Positions 42,191 to 50,234 of a stretch of 64,000 nt of DNA are shown one piece after another. The notes under the pieces were generated by a model. That model was not told where the DNA came from and did no database searches. It worked only from the letters and a program-made list of their open reading frames with translations. The translations under genes were made by a program, and so were the position numbers. Positions within the stretch are counted from its first letter, which is position 1; every line of letters begins with the position of its first letter. The stretch is from Nitratireductor alexandrii. GTDB taxonomy: Bacteria; Pseudomonadota; Alphaproteobacteria; Rhizobiales; Rhizobiaceae. The stretch is taken from assembly GCF_004000215.1 (NCBI RefSeq), contig NZ_RBVY01000004.1:124001-188000 (forward strand), given 5' to 3'.

Positions 42191-43687
42191 ATGCCAATCA
42201 GCCACACCGACCGAGATGATCGGCCACGCGCCGGGCGACGGGGCCAATTCCCAGCCGGCTTTGCACGCCCGCGCCGGGGCGCGTTCGCGGCGGCCGCCTT
42301 GCTGCTTGCCGCGACCGCCGTGCCGGCGCTGGCCCATGTCTCGGACCGGGCCTATGTGCTGTTGCTGCCGACCGGGTATTATCTGATCGGCGGCGGGCTG
42401 GCCGTGTGGCTGAGTTTCGCGGTGCTGGCGCTGGTGCCGCCGGCGCCGCTCGACCGGCTCGCGCGCTGGCGATCGGCCGGCGCGGCAACGTGGCTCGATC
42501 TGCGGGCCGTCACCAGCACCATCTCCTTTCTCGTGCTGCTTGCCTTGCTGACGGCCGGATTTTTCGGCAGCCGCGACCCGCTCTCCAATCCGCTGCCGCT
42601 GGTGTTTTGGGTGTTCGTGTGGATCGGCGTGGTGCTGGTCCAGGGGCTTTTCGGCGATCTGTGGCGATGGATCGAGCCCTGGTACGGGCCGTGGCGCCTG
42701 GTCATGCGCCTGCTCGGCCGCCCCGACGCGCGGCCGTTTTTGCCCTATCCGCGATGGGCTGCGAGCTGGCCGGCCTTTGCCGGCTTCGCGGCCTTCGTCT
42801 GGTTCGAACTGGTCTATATCGCGCCGGCCGATCCCGAAAAGCTGGCGCGCGCCATGGCCGTCTACTGGGCGGTCGCCTTTTGCGGCATGGTCGTGTTCGG
42901 ACACCGCCGCTGGAGCCGGCGGGCGGAGTTCCTGTCGCTGCTGATGACGATGGTGGCGCGTATGGCCTTTGTCGACATCCGCCGCCACCGCTCGGGCCGG
43001 ATCGCGCTGCGGCTTTGTCTGCCCGGCGCCCGGCTGGTGAACGCGCCGGCTTTGTCGGCAAGCGCGGCCGCCTTCCTGCTGCTGGCGTTGAGCGCGATAT
43101 CCTTCGACGGGCTGATGCGCACCTTTTTCTGGCTCGGCCTGTTCGGCGTCAATCCGCTGGAATTTCCAGGCCGCTCGGCGGTGGTGTGGTCGAACAGCGT
43201 CGGGGCCGCCGGGGCCTTCGTCGCCTTGTGGGCGCTGTTTCACGGCGCGGTGCGGCTCGGGGCGCGCATGGCCGGGCAGGGGCCGGACCAGGCCGTTCTC
43301 TCCGGGCGGCTGGTCTGGTCGCTGATGCCGATCGTGCTCGGCTATCACTATTCCCACCACCTGCCGGCGCTGCTCGTCGATGGACAATACGCGCTGGCGG
43401 CGATTTCCGATCCGTTCGCGGCGGGCTGGAACCTGTTCGGCACCGCCGGGCTGCACGTGGCAGCCGCGCTGACGGCCGGCGCCGACACGGCCTGGCTGAT
43501 CTGGAATATTCAGTCGGCGGCGATCGTCGGCGGGCATCTGCTGGCCGTGGCCGCAAGCCACGTCATCGCCTGGCGCTGCTACGGCTCGGCCCGACGCGCG
43601 GCCATCAGCCAGATACCGCTTGCCGGGCTGATGGTGGCCTACACGGTTTTCGGGCTGTGGCTTTTGTCGACACCGACCGGCTATTGA
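42191..43687 (+). CDS. Polytopic membrane protein of unknown function
   Basis: This 498-residue inner-membrane protein appears to have an N-terminal signal-like segment (residues 29-47, ending ALAHVSDRAY) and about 10-11 further hydrophobic segments. Several conserved-looking His and Trp residues lie in loops (GYHYSHHLP near residue 388, WNIQSAAIVGGHLLAVAASHV near 440). I do not recognise a transporter family. From memory it weakly resembles membrane proteins sometimes labelled fenitrothion-hydrolase-like, but that would need a search. The His clusters suggest metal or haem binding. It is divergent from a MarR gene. Confidence 0.7.
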   Translation: MPISHTDRDDRPRAGRRGQFPAGFARPRRGAFAAAALLLAATAVPALAHVSDRAYVLLLPTGYYLIGGGLAVWLSFAVLALVPPAPLDRLARWRSAGAATWLDLRAVTSTISFLVLLALLTAGFFGSRDPLSNPLPLVFWVFVWIGVVLVQGLFGDLWRWIEPWYGPWRLVMRLLGRPDARPFLPYPRWAASWPAFAGFAAFVWFELVYIAPADPEKLARAMAVYWAVAFCGMVVFGHRRWSRRAEFLSLLMTMVARMAFVDIRRHRSGRIALRLCLPGARLVNAPALSASAAAFLLLALSAISFDGLMRTFFWLGLFGVNPLEFPGRSAVVWSNSVGAAGAFVALWALFHGAVRLGARMAGQGPDQAVLSGRLVWSLMPIVLGYHYSHHLPALLVDGQYALAAISDPFAAGWNLFGTAGLHVAAALTAGADTAWLIWNIQSAAIVGGHLLAVAASHVIAWRCYGSARRAAISQIPLAGLMVAYTVFGLWLLSTPTGY

Positions 43688-43753
43688 CATGCGCGCCGAC
43701 TCCTTCCTTACGCAGGGTGAGCGGCAGTTGCCATGCCCAGGGATTGATGATTT

Positions 43754-43768
43754 GATTTGTGTACAATC
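43754..43768. promoter_or_regulatory. Operator-like site A upstream of livK
   Basis: GATTTGTGTACAATC at 43754-43768 contains the palindrome-like core TTGTGTACAA and a TACAAT that could be a -10 box. It lies about 80 bases ahead of the livK ATG. It shares the pattern TTGYRTACNA with sites B (49305) and C (60317). Confidence 0.45.
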
Positions 43769-43845
43769 GAGTTTCCATCCGCGTCGCGGCCCGGCTCCGG
43801 CAAGCGCCGCTGTCGAACGAAACCGGAAATCATGAGGGATACGGC

Positions 43846-45150
43846 ATGAGCGAAAAACGCAGCAAAACCAGCATTCTGACGGGTAATGTCAGCCGCCGGA
43901 CCGCCCTCAAGGGGCTCGGCGCGTCCGCCGGCCTGACGCTGGCACCGGGTTTCGTGCGCTATGCCCAGGCGCAGTCGTCGGAACCGATCCGCATCGGCTT
44001 CCAGGCCCATCGCACCGGTATCGGCGCCGCCTATGGCCGCTGGTACGAGCGCACCACCATGGCGGCCGCCAAGGCGATCAATGCGGCCGGCGGCATCAAC
44101 GGGCGTCCGCTGGAGATCGTGACCGAGGACGACGGCACCGATCCCAAGCGCGGCGCGGAAGTGGTGGAGAAATTCGCCAGCCAGCACAAGGTCGACGTCG
44201 TTTACGGCACCTTGTTCAGCCATGTCGTTGTCGGCGCGGCGCCGACGGCGGGCGAGTTGAAAATGCCCTATTACGTCGTCAGCGAGGGCTATCACGTCGC
44301 CTCCGGCAAGCTCAATCGCTACGTCTTCCAGCCCGGCATCACCGACGTCAAGGCGCAGGTCTCCTCGATGGCGCCATGGGTGACGTCCAATCTCGGCAAA
44401 AAGGTCACGATGATCTTTCCCGACTACGCGTTCGGTCACGATCACCGCGATTTCTTCACCGAAGCGGTCAAGGCGCAGGGCGGCGAGGTGATCAAGCACG
44501 TGCCGATTCCGCCGACGGAAAGCTCGTTCACCCGCTATTTCCCGCAGATCCCGTCCGACACCGAGGTGCTCTACCACGTCATGGTCGGCCCGGCCGTTTT
44601 GACCTTCGTCAAGGAACTCGGCGAGTTCTACGGCGGCGGCGGCCCGAAACTGTTCGGCTTCATCGATTCGCTCGAGGCCGTCGACATGGCCAGCCCTGGC
44701 CTGGAATTCCTCGACGGCAGCCATTTCTGGGAAGGCATGCCGCGCTACCTGCAGGCCGACGCGCCGGACTACGTCAAGGCCTATCGCGACGCGGTCGGCA
44801 TCGACCAGAACGGCGCGTCCGTCGACGATCCCAAGGACGTGTCGACGGCCGCCCACATGTTCGGCTGCTGGGAGACGCTTTACGTGATCAAGGCGGCGAT
44901 GGAGGCGGCCGGCTATCAGGGGCCCGGCGACCGCCAGAAACTGATCGAGGCGACCGAGGCGATGACCGAGTTCGCGGCCGGCCCCGAGCATCCGCAGGGC
45001 AAGAAGATCTTCAACGGCAAGCTGCACCAGTGTTTCGGGCACCAGTACATCTCGCAGGTTTCCGGCGGCAGGCTGGAGGTCGTGCACCGCACCGAGATCG
45101 AGGACAGCATGTACGAGCCGGAAGGCGACTACACCACGCAGTCGCTCTGA
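43846..45150 (+). CDS. ABC transporter substrate-binding protein, LivK/type I periplasmic fold, Tat-exported
   Basis: This 434-residue binding protein is probably exported folded by the Tat system. Twin arginines are at residues 17-18 (SRRTALKGLGASAGL), with cleavage after the ALA-like QAQ near residue 41. The mature part starts IRIGFQAHRTGIGAAYGRWYER and has the Leu/Ile/Val- and amide-binding fold (NAAGGINGRPLEIVTEDDG, TLFSHVVVGAAPTAG). It captures a small ligand and hands it to the permeases encoded downstream. GAGGGA precedes ATG 43846. It leads the livKHMGF operon and is probably controlled by site A. Confidence 0.88.
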   Translation: MSEKRSKTSILTGNVSRRTALKGLGASAGLTLAPGFVRYAQAQSSEPIRIGFQAHRTGIGAAYGRWYERTTMAAAKAINAAGGINGRPLEIVTEDDGTDPKRGAEVVEKFASQHKVDVVYGTLFSHVVVGAAPTAGELKMPYYVVSEGYHVASGKLNRYVFQPGITDVKAQVSSMAPWVTSNLGKKVTMIFPDYAFGHDHRDFFTEAVKAQGGEVIKHVPIPPTESSFTRYFPQIPSDTEVLYHVMVGPAVLTFVKELGEFYGGGGPKLFGFIDSLEAVDMASPGLEFLDGSHFWEGMPRYLQADAPDYVKAYRDAVGIDQNGASVDDPKDVSTAAHMFGCWETLYVIKAAMEAAGYQGPGDRQKLIEATEAMTEFAAGPEHPQGKKIFNGKLHQCFGHQYISQVSGGRLEVVHRTEIEDSMYEPEGDYTTQSL

Positions 45151-45158
45151 CGCCGCGC

Positions 45159-45192
45159 CCGGCGCCCCGCTGCACGCCGCACGGGGCGCCGG
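45159..45192 (+). other. Strong stem-loop between binding-protein and permease genes
   Basis: CCGGCGCCCCG (45159-45169) and CGGGGCGCCGG (45182-45192) make a perfect 11-bp stem with a 12-base loop, just after the livK stop. No T-run follows. A structure at this place often protects the highly expressed binding-protein mRNA and lowers permease levels. Confidence 0.55.
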
Positions 45193-45289
45193 AAGACGGC
45201 GGCGATCGCGAAAAGCCCGTCCTTTTCCGCCGCGCCCGCCCTTCTTCAAAACGCACCGCAACCCTCGCAGGTGCCGAGACCGGTTCGTC

Positions 45290-46171
45290 ATGTCCTTTGG
45301 CCCCCATCTTCTTCTAGCCACCCTGGAAGGCCTGGTGACCGCCGCCGTGCTGGCGCTGACGGCGCTCGGCCTGTCGCTGGTGTTCGGCGTCATGCGCGTG
45401 GTCAACGTCGCCCATGGCGAGTTCTTCATGCTGGGCGCGGTGCTCGCCTGGTTCTTTTCCACCCTGGTGACCGGCAGTCCGGCGACGGGGTTCCTGCTGG
45501 CGCTGGTGCTGTCGCCGCTGGTGGTCGGGCTGGTTGCGCTGGTTTGCGAGCGGACGGTGCTGCGCCGGCTCAATTACGATCCCGAGGCCACGATCGTGGC
45601 CACGATCGGCATGCTCTACATCATCCAGCAACTGGCGCTGACCTTCTACGGGCCGGAGGCGCGGCCGGTGCAGGCGCCGTTCAGCCTGCGCATCGCGCTG
45701 CCCTGGTTCGGGTATTCCGGTTACAAGCTGGCGGTGATCGCCGCCTCGATCGGGCTGATCCTGGCCACCTGGCTGGTGCTGACGCGCACCCGCATCGGCC
45801 TGATCATGCGCGCGACCCAGTTCGACCGCGAGACGGCGCAGAATTTCGGCATTCCCGTCGACAAGGTCTATGCCGCCGTGTTCGCGCTTGGCGCCATGCT
45901 GGCGGCCGTCGCCGCGGTGCTGATCGTACCGATCCAGCAGGCGCATTACCTGATGGGGCTCGACCCGCTGCTTCTGTCCTTCATCGTCGTCATCATCGGC
46001 GGGCTGGGCTCGCTGCGCGGCACGGTGGTGGCGGCGGTGCTGATCGGCCTGTCGGACGGCATCATCTCGGTGTTCTTTTCGCCGACGCTCGCCAAGATGA
46101 TCGCCACGCTTCTGGTCGCCCTGGTGCTGGTCTTCCGACCGCAGGGCCTGTTCGGCCAGGCCGCGCGCTGA
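45290..46171 (+). CDS. livH: Branched-chain-type ABC transporter permease (LivH)
   Basis: This 293-residue inner-membrane permease has about eight hydrophobic segments. Family blocks are GLSLVFGVMRVVNVAHGEFFMLG near residue 25, RIGLIMRATQFDRETAQNFGI around 170 (cytoplasmic EAA-like loop contacting the ATPases) and VIIGGLGSLRGTVVAAVLIGL near 230. Together with LivM it forms the channel. Its stop overlaps the livM start (TGATG), showing tight coupling. The substrate is not determined by the permease, and genomic context points to an N-heterocycle or amide. Confidence 0.93.
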   Translation: MSFGPHLLLATLEGLVTAAVLALTALGLSLVFGVMRVVNVAHGEFFMLGAVLAWFFSTLVTGSPATGFLLALVLSPLVVGLVALVCERTVLRRLNYDPEATIVATIGMLYIIQQLALTFYGPEARPVQAPFSLRIALPWFGYSGYKLAVIAASIGLILATWLVLTRTRIGLIMRATQFDRETAQNFGIPVDKVYAAVFALGAMLAAVAAVLIVPIQQAHYLMGLDPLLLSFIVVIIGGLGSLRGTVVAAVLIGLSDGIISVFFSPTLAKMIATLLVALVLVFRPQGLFGQAAR

Positions 46172-47133
46172 TGGCGGGCCGGGCGACGACGCGCGCGCTG
46201 CTTTTGCACCTGGCGGTGCTGGCGGCCCTCGTGGTGCTTTACTGGCTTTTGCCCGACTATCATCGCGGCGTCTTGGCCAGGGTGCTGGTGCTGGCGGTGT
46301 TCGCCGCCGGCTACAATATCGTGTTCGGTTATGCCGGGCTGCTCAGCCTCGGCCATGCGATGTTCTTCGCCGCCGGCATCTACGGCGCCGGATTGCCCGT
46401 CTACCATCTCGACTGGGGCGTCGGCGCGGCCTTCGCCACCGGCGTCGGCGCCGGCGCGCTGCTGGCGCTGGTGGTCGGCATGCTGGCGCTGCGCACGACC
46501 GGCGTCGCCTTCATGATCGTGACGATGATGTTTTCGCAGGTGTTTTACCTGACCACGCTCTATTTCACGCAATGGACCCGCGGCGAGGAGGGGCTGGTGC
46601 TGCCGCAAGCCGCGCGCCGGCTGGCGCTGCCGGGCCTGGAGATCGACCTGAGCGACCCCGCAAGCCGCTATTTCATCGCCGTGGCGCTGTTTTCGGTCGT
46701 GCTGATGGCAAGCTTCGCCATCGTGCGCGCGCCGTTCGGGCGCGTGCTGGTGGCGATCCGCGAAAACGAGGAGCGGGTGCGCATGCTCGGCTACGACGTG
46801 TTTTCCAACAAGCTCGCCGCCATGGTGATTTCCGGCGCGTTCTGCGCGGCCGCCGGCGCCGCCTATGCGGTGCTGTTCGGCTATATCGGTTCCACCTTCG
46901 CCACGATCCAGTATTCGATCCTGCCGCTTTTATGGGTGCTGCTCGGCGGTGCCGGCACGGTGCTGGGCCCGCTTCTGGGCACTGTGTTCATGTTCTACGT
47001 GGTCGACATCACGTCGGGCTACACCTCCGCCTATCTGCTGATCGTCGGCGTCGCGCTGATCGTTCTGGTACTGTTTTTCCCCAAAGGCGTGCTCGGCACG
47101 ATCCGCGAAAGGTGGCTTAGATGGCTGCCGTGA
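46171..47133 (+). CDS. livM: Branched-chain-type ABC transporter permease (LivM)
   Basis: This 320-residue second permease has about nine membrane segments. Typical blocks are NIVFGYAGLLSLGHAMFFAAG near residue 50, FGRVLVAIRENEERVRMLGYD (the ATPase contact loop, near residue 190) and LLGGAGTVLGPLLGTVFMF near 250. It starts at the ATG overlapping the livH stop, and its last 13 bases overlap livG. It completes the LivHM pore. Confidence 0.93.
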   Translation: MAGRATTRALLLHLAVLAALVVLYWLLPDYHRGVLARVLVLAVFAAGYNIVFGYAGLLSLGHAMFFAAGIYGAGLPVYHLDWGVGAAFATGVGAGALLALVVGMLALRTTGVAFMIVTMMFSQVFYLTTLYFTQWTRGEEGLVLPQAARRLALPGLEIDLSDPASRYFIAVALFSVVLMASFAIVRAPFGRVLVAIRENEERVRMLGYDVFSNKLAAMVISGAFCAAAGAAYAVLFGYIGSTFATIQYSILPLLWVLLGGAGTVLGPLLGTVFMFYVVDITSGYTSAYLLIVGVALIVLVLFFPKGVLGTIRERWLRWLP

Positions 47134-47882
47134 GCCCATTGCTGCAGACGCGCGGCCTGAGCCGGTCCTTCGGCGGGTTGCGCGCCGTCGACAGTGTCGA
47201 TTTTTCGCTCGACGCCGGCGAAATCCGGGCGATTATCGGCCCGAACGGCGCCGGCAAGACGACCTTCGTCAGCCTTGTGTGCGGCCGGATCGCGCCGAGT
47301 GCCGGCACGATCCTGTTCGAGGGCGTCGACGTGACCCGGCTGCCCGCCCATCAAAGGGTCAAGCGCGGCATCGCCTACACGTTCCAGATCACCTCGATCT
47401 TCGCCAATCTGAGCGTGTTCGACAATGTGGCGCTTGCCGCCCAGCGCCGGCTGATCGACCATGCCGAGCGCGGCGGCAGCCGGTTTTCGCCGGCCGATCT
47501 GCGCCGGGGCGTGGCCGAGGCGCTGGAGCGCGTCGGGCTGGCCGACCGCGCCGAGCAGGCCGCCGGCAAGCTCGCCTACGGCCACCAGCGCCTGCTCGAG
47601 GTCGCCATGGGCCTGGCGCTCGAACCGCGGCTGTTGATCCTGGACGAGCCGACGCAGGGCCTGTCGGATGCCGAGATCGACGGCTTCATCGCGCTGGTGC
47701 GCGACATCGCCCGCTCGGCGACCGTGCTTCTGATCGAGCACAACATGCCGGTGGTGATGGCGCTCGCCGACCGGATCACGGTGATGAACAATGGCGCGGT
47801 GCTGGCCGAGGGCACGCCGGCCGAAATCCGCGCCGACAGCGCCGTCCAGCATGCCTATCTCGGGACACCCGACGATGATTGA
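47121..47882 (+). CDS. livG: Branched-chain-type ABC transporter ATPase (LivG)
   Basis: This 253-residue ATP-binding subunit has Walker A GPNGAGKTT near residue 38, and an ABC signature region that reads KLAYGHQRLLEVAMGLA, in which the usual LSGGQ is replaced by LAYGHQ, as in the LivG class. Walker B is LLILDEPTQGLSD, and the switch His is in IEHNMPVVM. It overlaps livM by 13 bases and livF by 8, so the three are translated as a unit. Confidence 0.94.
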   Translation: MAAVSPLLQTRGLSRSFGGLRAVDSVDFSLDAGEIRAIIGPNGAGKTTFVSLVCGRIAPSAGTILFEGVDVTRLPAHQRVKRGIAYTFQITSIFANLSVFDNVALAAQRRLIDHAERGGSRFSPADLRRGVAEALERVGLADRAEQAAGKLAYGHQRLLEVAMGLALEPRLLILDEPTQGLSDAEIDGFIALVRDIARSATVLLIEHNMPVVMALADRITVMNNGAVLAEGTPAEIRADSAVQHAYLGTPDDD

Positions 47883-48582
47883 CATCCTCATCATCAACAA
47901 GATCAATTGCTTTTACGGTGATGTTCATGTGCTGCGCGATTTTTCTCTGACCCTGCGGCAAGGCGAGGTCCTGTGCCTGCTTGGCCGCAACGGCGCCGGC
48001 AAGACCACCGCGCTAAAAGCGGTCATGGGGCTGGTGCCGGTGCGTTCGGGCGAAATCCTGCTCGGTTCGGACGATCTCGCGCGCCTGCCCGCGCACGAGG
48101 TGCCGCGCCGGGGCGTGGCCTATGTGCCGCAGGGAAGGCGGCTGTTTTCGGAACTGACGGTGGCTGAAAATCTCGAGATCGGCCTGATGACGCGCGGCCG
48201 CGGCGGCGACACCCGCGAGGCGGTTTTGGCGCTGTTTCCGGTTTTGCGCGAGCGGCTGGCCCAGCGTTCGGGCACGCTGTCGGGCGGCGAGCAGCAGATG
48301 CTGGCCATGGCGCGCGCGCTGTGCGTGGAGCCCTCGGTGCTCCTGCTCGACGAGCCGACCGAGGGGCTGATGCCGTCGATGATCGCGCGCATCCGCGAAA
48401 CGGTGACGCGGCTGCGCGAACAGGGCGTGTCGACGATCCTGGTCGAGCAGCGGGTCGACGCGGTGCTGCCGGTCGCCGACCGCGTCGCCTTCATCGAGAA
48501 CGGCGTCAACCGCGACGTGGTCGACGTCGAACGCCTGCGCGCCGAGCCGGAACTGGTGCGCCATTATGTCGGTCTGGGATAG
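47875..48582 (+). CDS. livF: Branched-chain-type ABC transporter ATPase (LivF)
   Basis: This 235-residue second ATPase has Walker A GRNGAGKTTALK near residue 37, signature LSGGEQQMLAMARAL near residue 137, Walker B VLLLDEPTEGLMP and switch His replaced by Gln/Arg in LVEQRVD, as is normal for LivF. The first residues are MIDILIINKINCFYGDVHVL. It ends 21 bases from the convergent nicotinamidase gene. Confidence 0.94.
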   Translation: MIDILIINKINCFYGDVHVLRDFSLTLRQGEVLCLLGRNGAGKTTALKAVMGLVPVRSGEILLGSDDLARLPAHEVPRRGVAYVPQGRRLFSELTVAENLEIGLMTRGRGGDTREAVLALFPVLRERLAQRSGTLSGGEQQMLAMARALCVEPSVLLLDEPTEGLMPSMIARIRETVTRLREQGVSTILVEQRVDAVLPVADRVAFIENGVNRDVVDVERLRAEPELVRHYVGLG

Positions 48583-48603
48583 GGAGCTGCCGCTGAAACC
48601 GGC

Positions 48604-49203
48604 TCAGACCAGGCGTACCCCGGCCTCCTTCATCATGCCGGTCATCGCCGCCAGCGAGCCGCCGAGATCGATCGCCCGGCAGGCCTCCAAGATCACGGTG
48701 ACCGAAAACCCTTCCTGGACCGCATCGAGCGCGGAATAGGCGACGCAGAAATCAGTCGCCAGCCCGACCATGGTCAGATCGGCGATGTTGCGCTCGCGCA
48801 GATAGCCGGCAAGCCCGGTCGGCGTTTCGTGATCGTTTTCGAAAAACGCCGAATAGCTGTCGATCTCGCGGCGGAACCCCTTGCGCACGACGAGCTCGGC
48901 CTTGGTCCAGTCGAGCCCGGCGTGAAAGGCGGCGCCATCGCTGCCCTGTAGGCAATGGTCCGGCCACAAGGTCTGCTCGCCATAAGGCATGGCGACCGTC
49001 TCGAACGGCGCCTTGCCGGTGTGCTCGGAGGCGAAGCTGGAATGGCGCGGCGGATGCCAGTCCTGGGTCATGATGACGTGATCGAAGGTCTCGATCAGCC
49101 GGTTGACCACCGGCACGATCTCGTCACCGCCGGTAACGGCGAGCGCGCCGCCCGGGCAGAAATCGTTTTGCAGATCGATCACGAGCAGGGCTTTGTCGGC
49201 CAT
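48604..49203 (-). CDS. pncA: Nicotinamidase (PncA, isochorismatase-like fold)
   Basis: This 199-residue cysteine hydrolase converts nicotinamide to nicotinate and ammonia. Catalytic D10 lies in VIDLQNDFCPGGALAV, and metal-binding D48/H50 with H54 lie in TQDWHPPRHSSF. The catalytic Lys is in AELVVRKGFRREID, and the nucleophilic Cys is in GLATDFCVAYSALDA. The PGGAL signature is specific to PncA within the isochorismatase superfamily. It feeds NAD salvage, and here it may also feed the neighbouring nicotinate-type catabolic operon, from which it is divergent by 173 bases containing operator B. Confidence 0.92.
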   Translation of the reverse strand: MADKALLVIDLQNDFCPGGALAVTGGDEIVPVVNRLIETFDHVIMTQDWHPPRHSSFASEHTGKAPFETVAMPYGEQTLWPDHCLQGSDGAAFHAGLDWTKAELVVRKGFRREIDSYSAFFENDHETPTGLAGYLRERNIADLTMVGLATDFCVAYSALDAVQEGFSVTVILEACRAIDLGGSLAAMTGMMKEAGVRLV

Positions 49204-49279
49204 TTCCGTCCTCTTGTGACTGGGCTGGAGCGGCGCGCGGCAGGCGCGACCGGCGCCATGGTGACGGCAGCGGCCGGCT

Positions 49280-49319
49280 TTGACAAGTCACGGCGGACTG
49301 ATATCATTTGCATACGAAT
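49280..49319 (+). promoter_or_regulatory. Promoter with overlapping operator B for the hydroxylase operon
   Basis: TTGACA (49280-49285) and TATCAT (49302-49307) are 16 bases apart and form a strong sigma-70 promoter. The inverted repeat ATTTGCATACGAAT (49306-49319, with its outer C/G at 49305 and 49320) overlaps the end of the -10 and the likely start site. A protein bound there would block RNA polymerase. The core TTGCATACGA resembles sites A and C. Confidence 0.6.
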
Positions 49320-49376
49320 GAATTTGCCGCGTCGGAAACGCCTGTTCGAAACCGGCGGAAATGAGGGAAAACCCCG

Positions 49377-50234
49377 TTGGCAAACTACGCTCGACCGCAG
49401 GGTCTGGAGGAGGCTCTCGATCTGCTCGCCGAGGGGCGGTGGCGGGTCCTGGCCGGCGGCACCGATTTCTATCCGGGGCAGGGCGCGCGCCCGATTCGCG
49501 AAAACATTCTCGACATCAACCGGCTCGATGCATTGCGCGGCATCTCCCGGACGGACGATGCCTATGTCGTGGGCGCCCGCACCACATGGTCCGAGCTGAT
49601 CGCCCACGATCTGCCGCCGTCCTTCGACGCGCTGAAGGCGGCCGCCCGCGAGGTCGGCTCGGTCCAGATCCAGAACGCGGCCACGGTGGCCGGCAATCTG
49701 TGCAACGCCTCGCCGGCCGCCGACGGCGCGCCCCCGCTGCTGGTGCTCGACGCCAGCGTGGAGATCGCGGCCAGGGCCGGCCGCCGTCGCGTGCCGCTCG
49801 GCGCCTTCGTGCGCGGCAATCGCGAGACCGCGCTGGCGCCGGACGAAATGGTGGTCGCCCTTGTCGTGCCCAGAACCGCGACGGCCGGTGGGAGCGGTTT
49901 CGTCAAGCTCGGCGCGCGCCGCTATCTGGTGATCTCGATCGCGATGGCGGCCGCGCGCGTCGCGTTGGCCGAAGACGGCACGATTGGCGAGATCGCGCTG
50001 GCGCTCGGCGCGTGCTCGCCCGTTGCCCGGCGCATGACGGGGCTCGAACACGCGCTGCGCGGCCGCCGCCCGGAGACCGCGCTCGATTTCGGCCCCGACC
50101 AACTTGTCGAACTGACGCCGATCGACGACGTGCGCGCCAGTGCCGCCTATCGGCGCGAAGCGGCCGCCGAGATTTTGCGCCGGGCGATCCGGCAGGCCTG
50201 CGACGATGGCGCGGGCAAGGAGAAGGCAGCGTGA
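49377..50234 (+). CDS. FAD-binding subunit of a molybdenum hydroxylase
   Basis: This 285-residue FAD domain belongs to the xanthine dehydrogenase/CO dehydrogenase medium-subunit family. The FAD motifs are VLAGGTDFYPGQ (residues 24-35) and TVAGNLCNASPAADGAPPLL (near 104). The C-terminal part resembles the CO dehydrogenase flavoprotein C-terminal domain. It passes electrons from the iron-sulfur centres of the hydroxylase to NAD or another acceptor. The start is TTG at 49377, with GAGGGA upstream. The stop overlaps the next start (GTGA at 50231-50234). Confidence 0.9.
   Translation: MANYARPQGLEEALDLLAEGRWRVLAGGTDFYPGQGARPIRENILDINRLDALRGISRTDDAYVVGARTTWSELIAHDLPPSFDALKAAAREVGSVQIQNAATVAGNLCNASPAADGAPPLLVLDASVEIAARAGRRRVPLGAFVRGNRETALAPDEMVVALVVPRTATAGGSGFVKLGARRYLVISIAMAAARVALAEDGTIGEIALALGACSPVARRMTGLEHALRGRRPETALDFGPDQLVELTPIDDVRASAAYRREAAAEILRRAIRQACDDGAGKEKAA

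Noticed and set aside
49361-50230. N-terminal extension of the hydroxylase across the FAD gene
   Set aside because: This frame is Arg/Gly-rich and unrelated to any family. The real protein starts at GTG 50231, with a good ribosome site.
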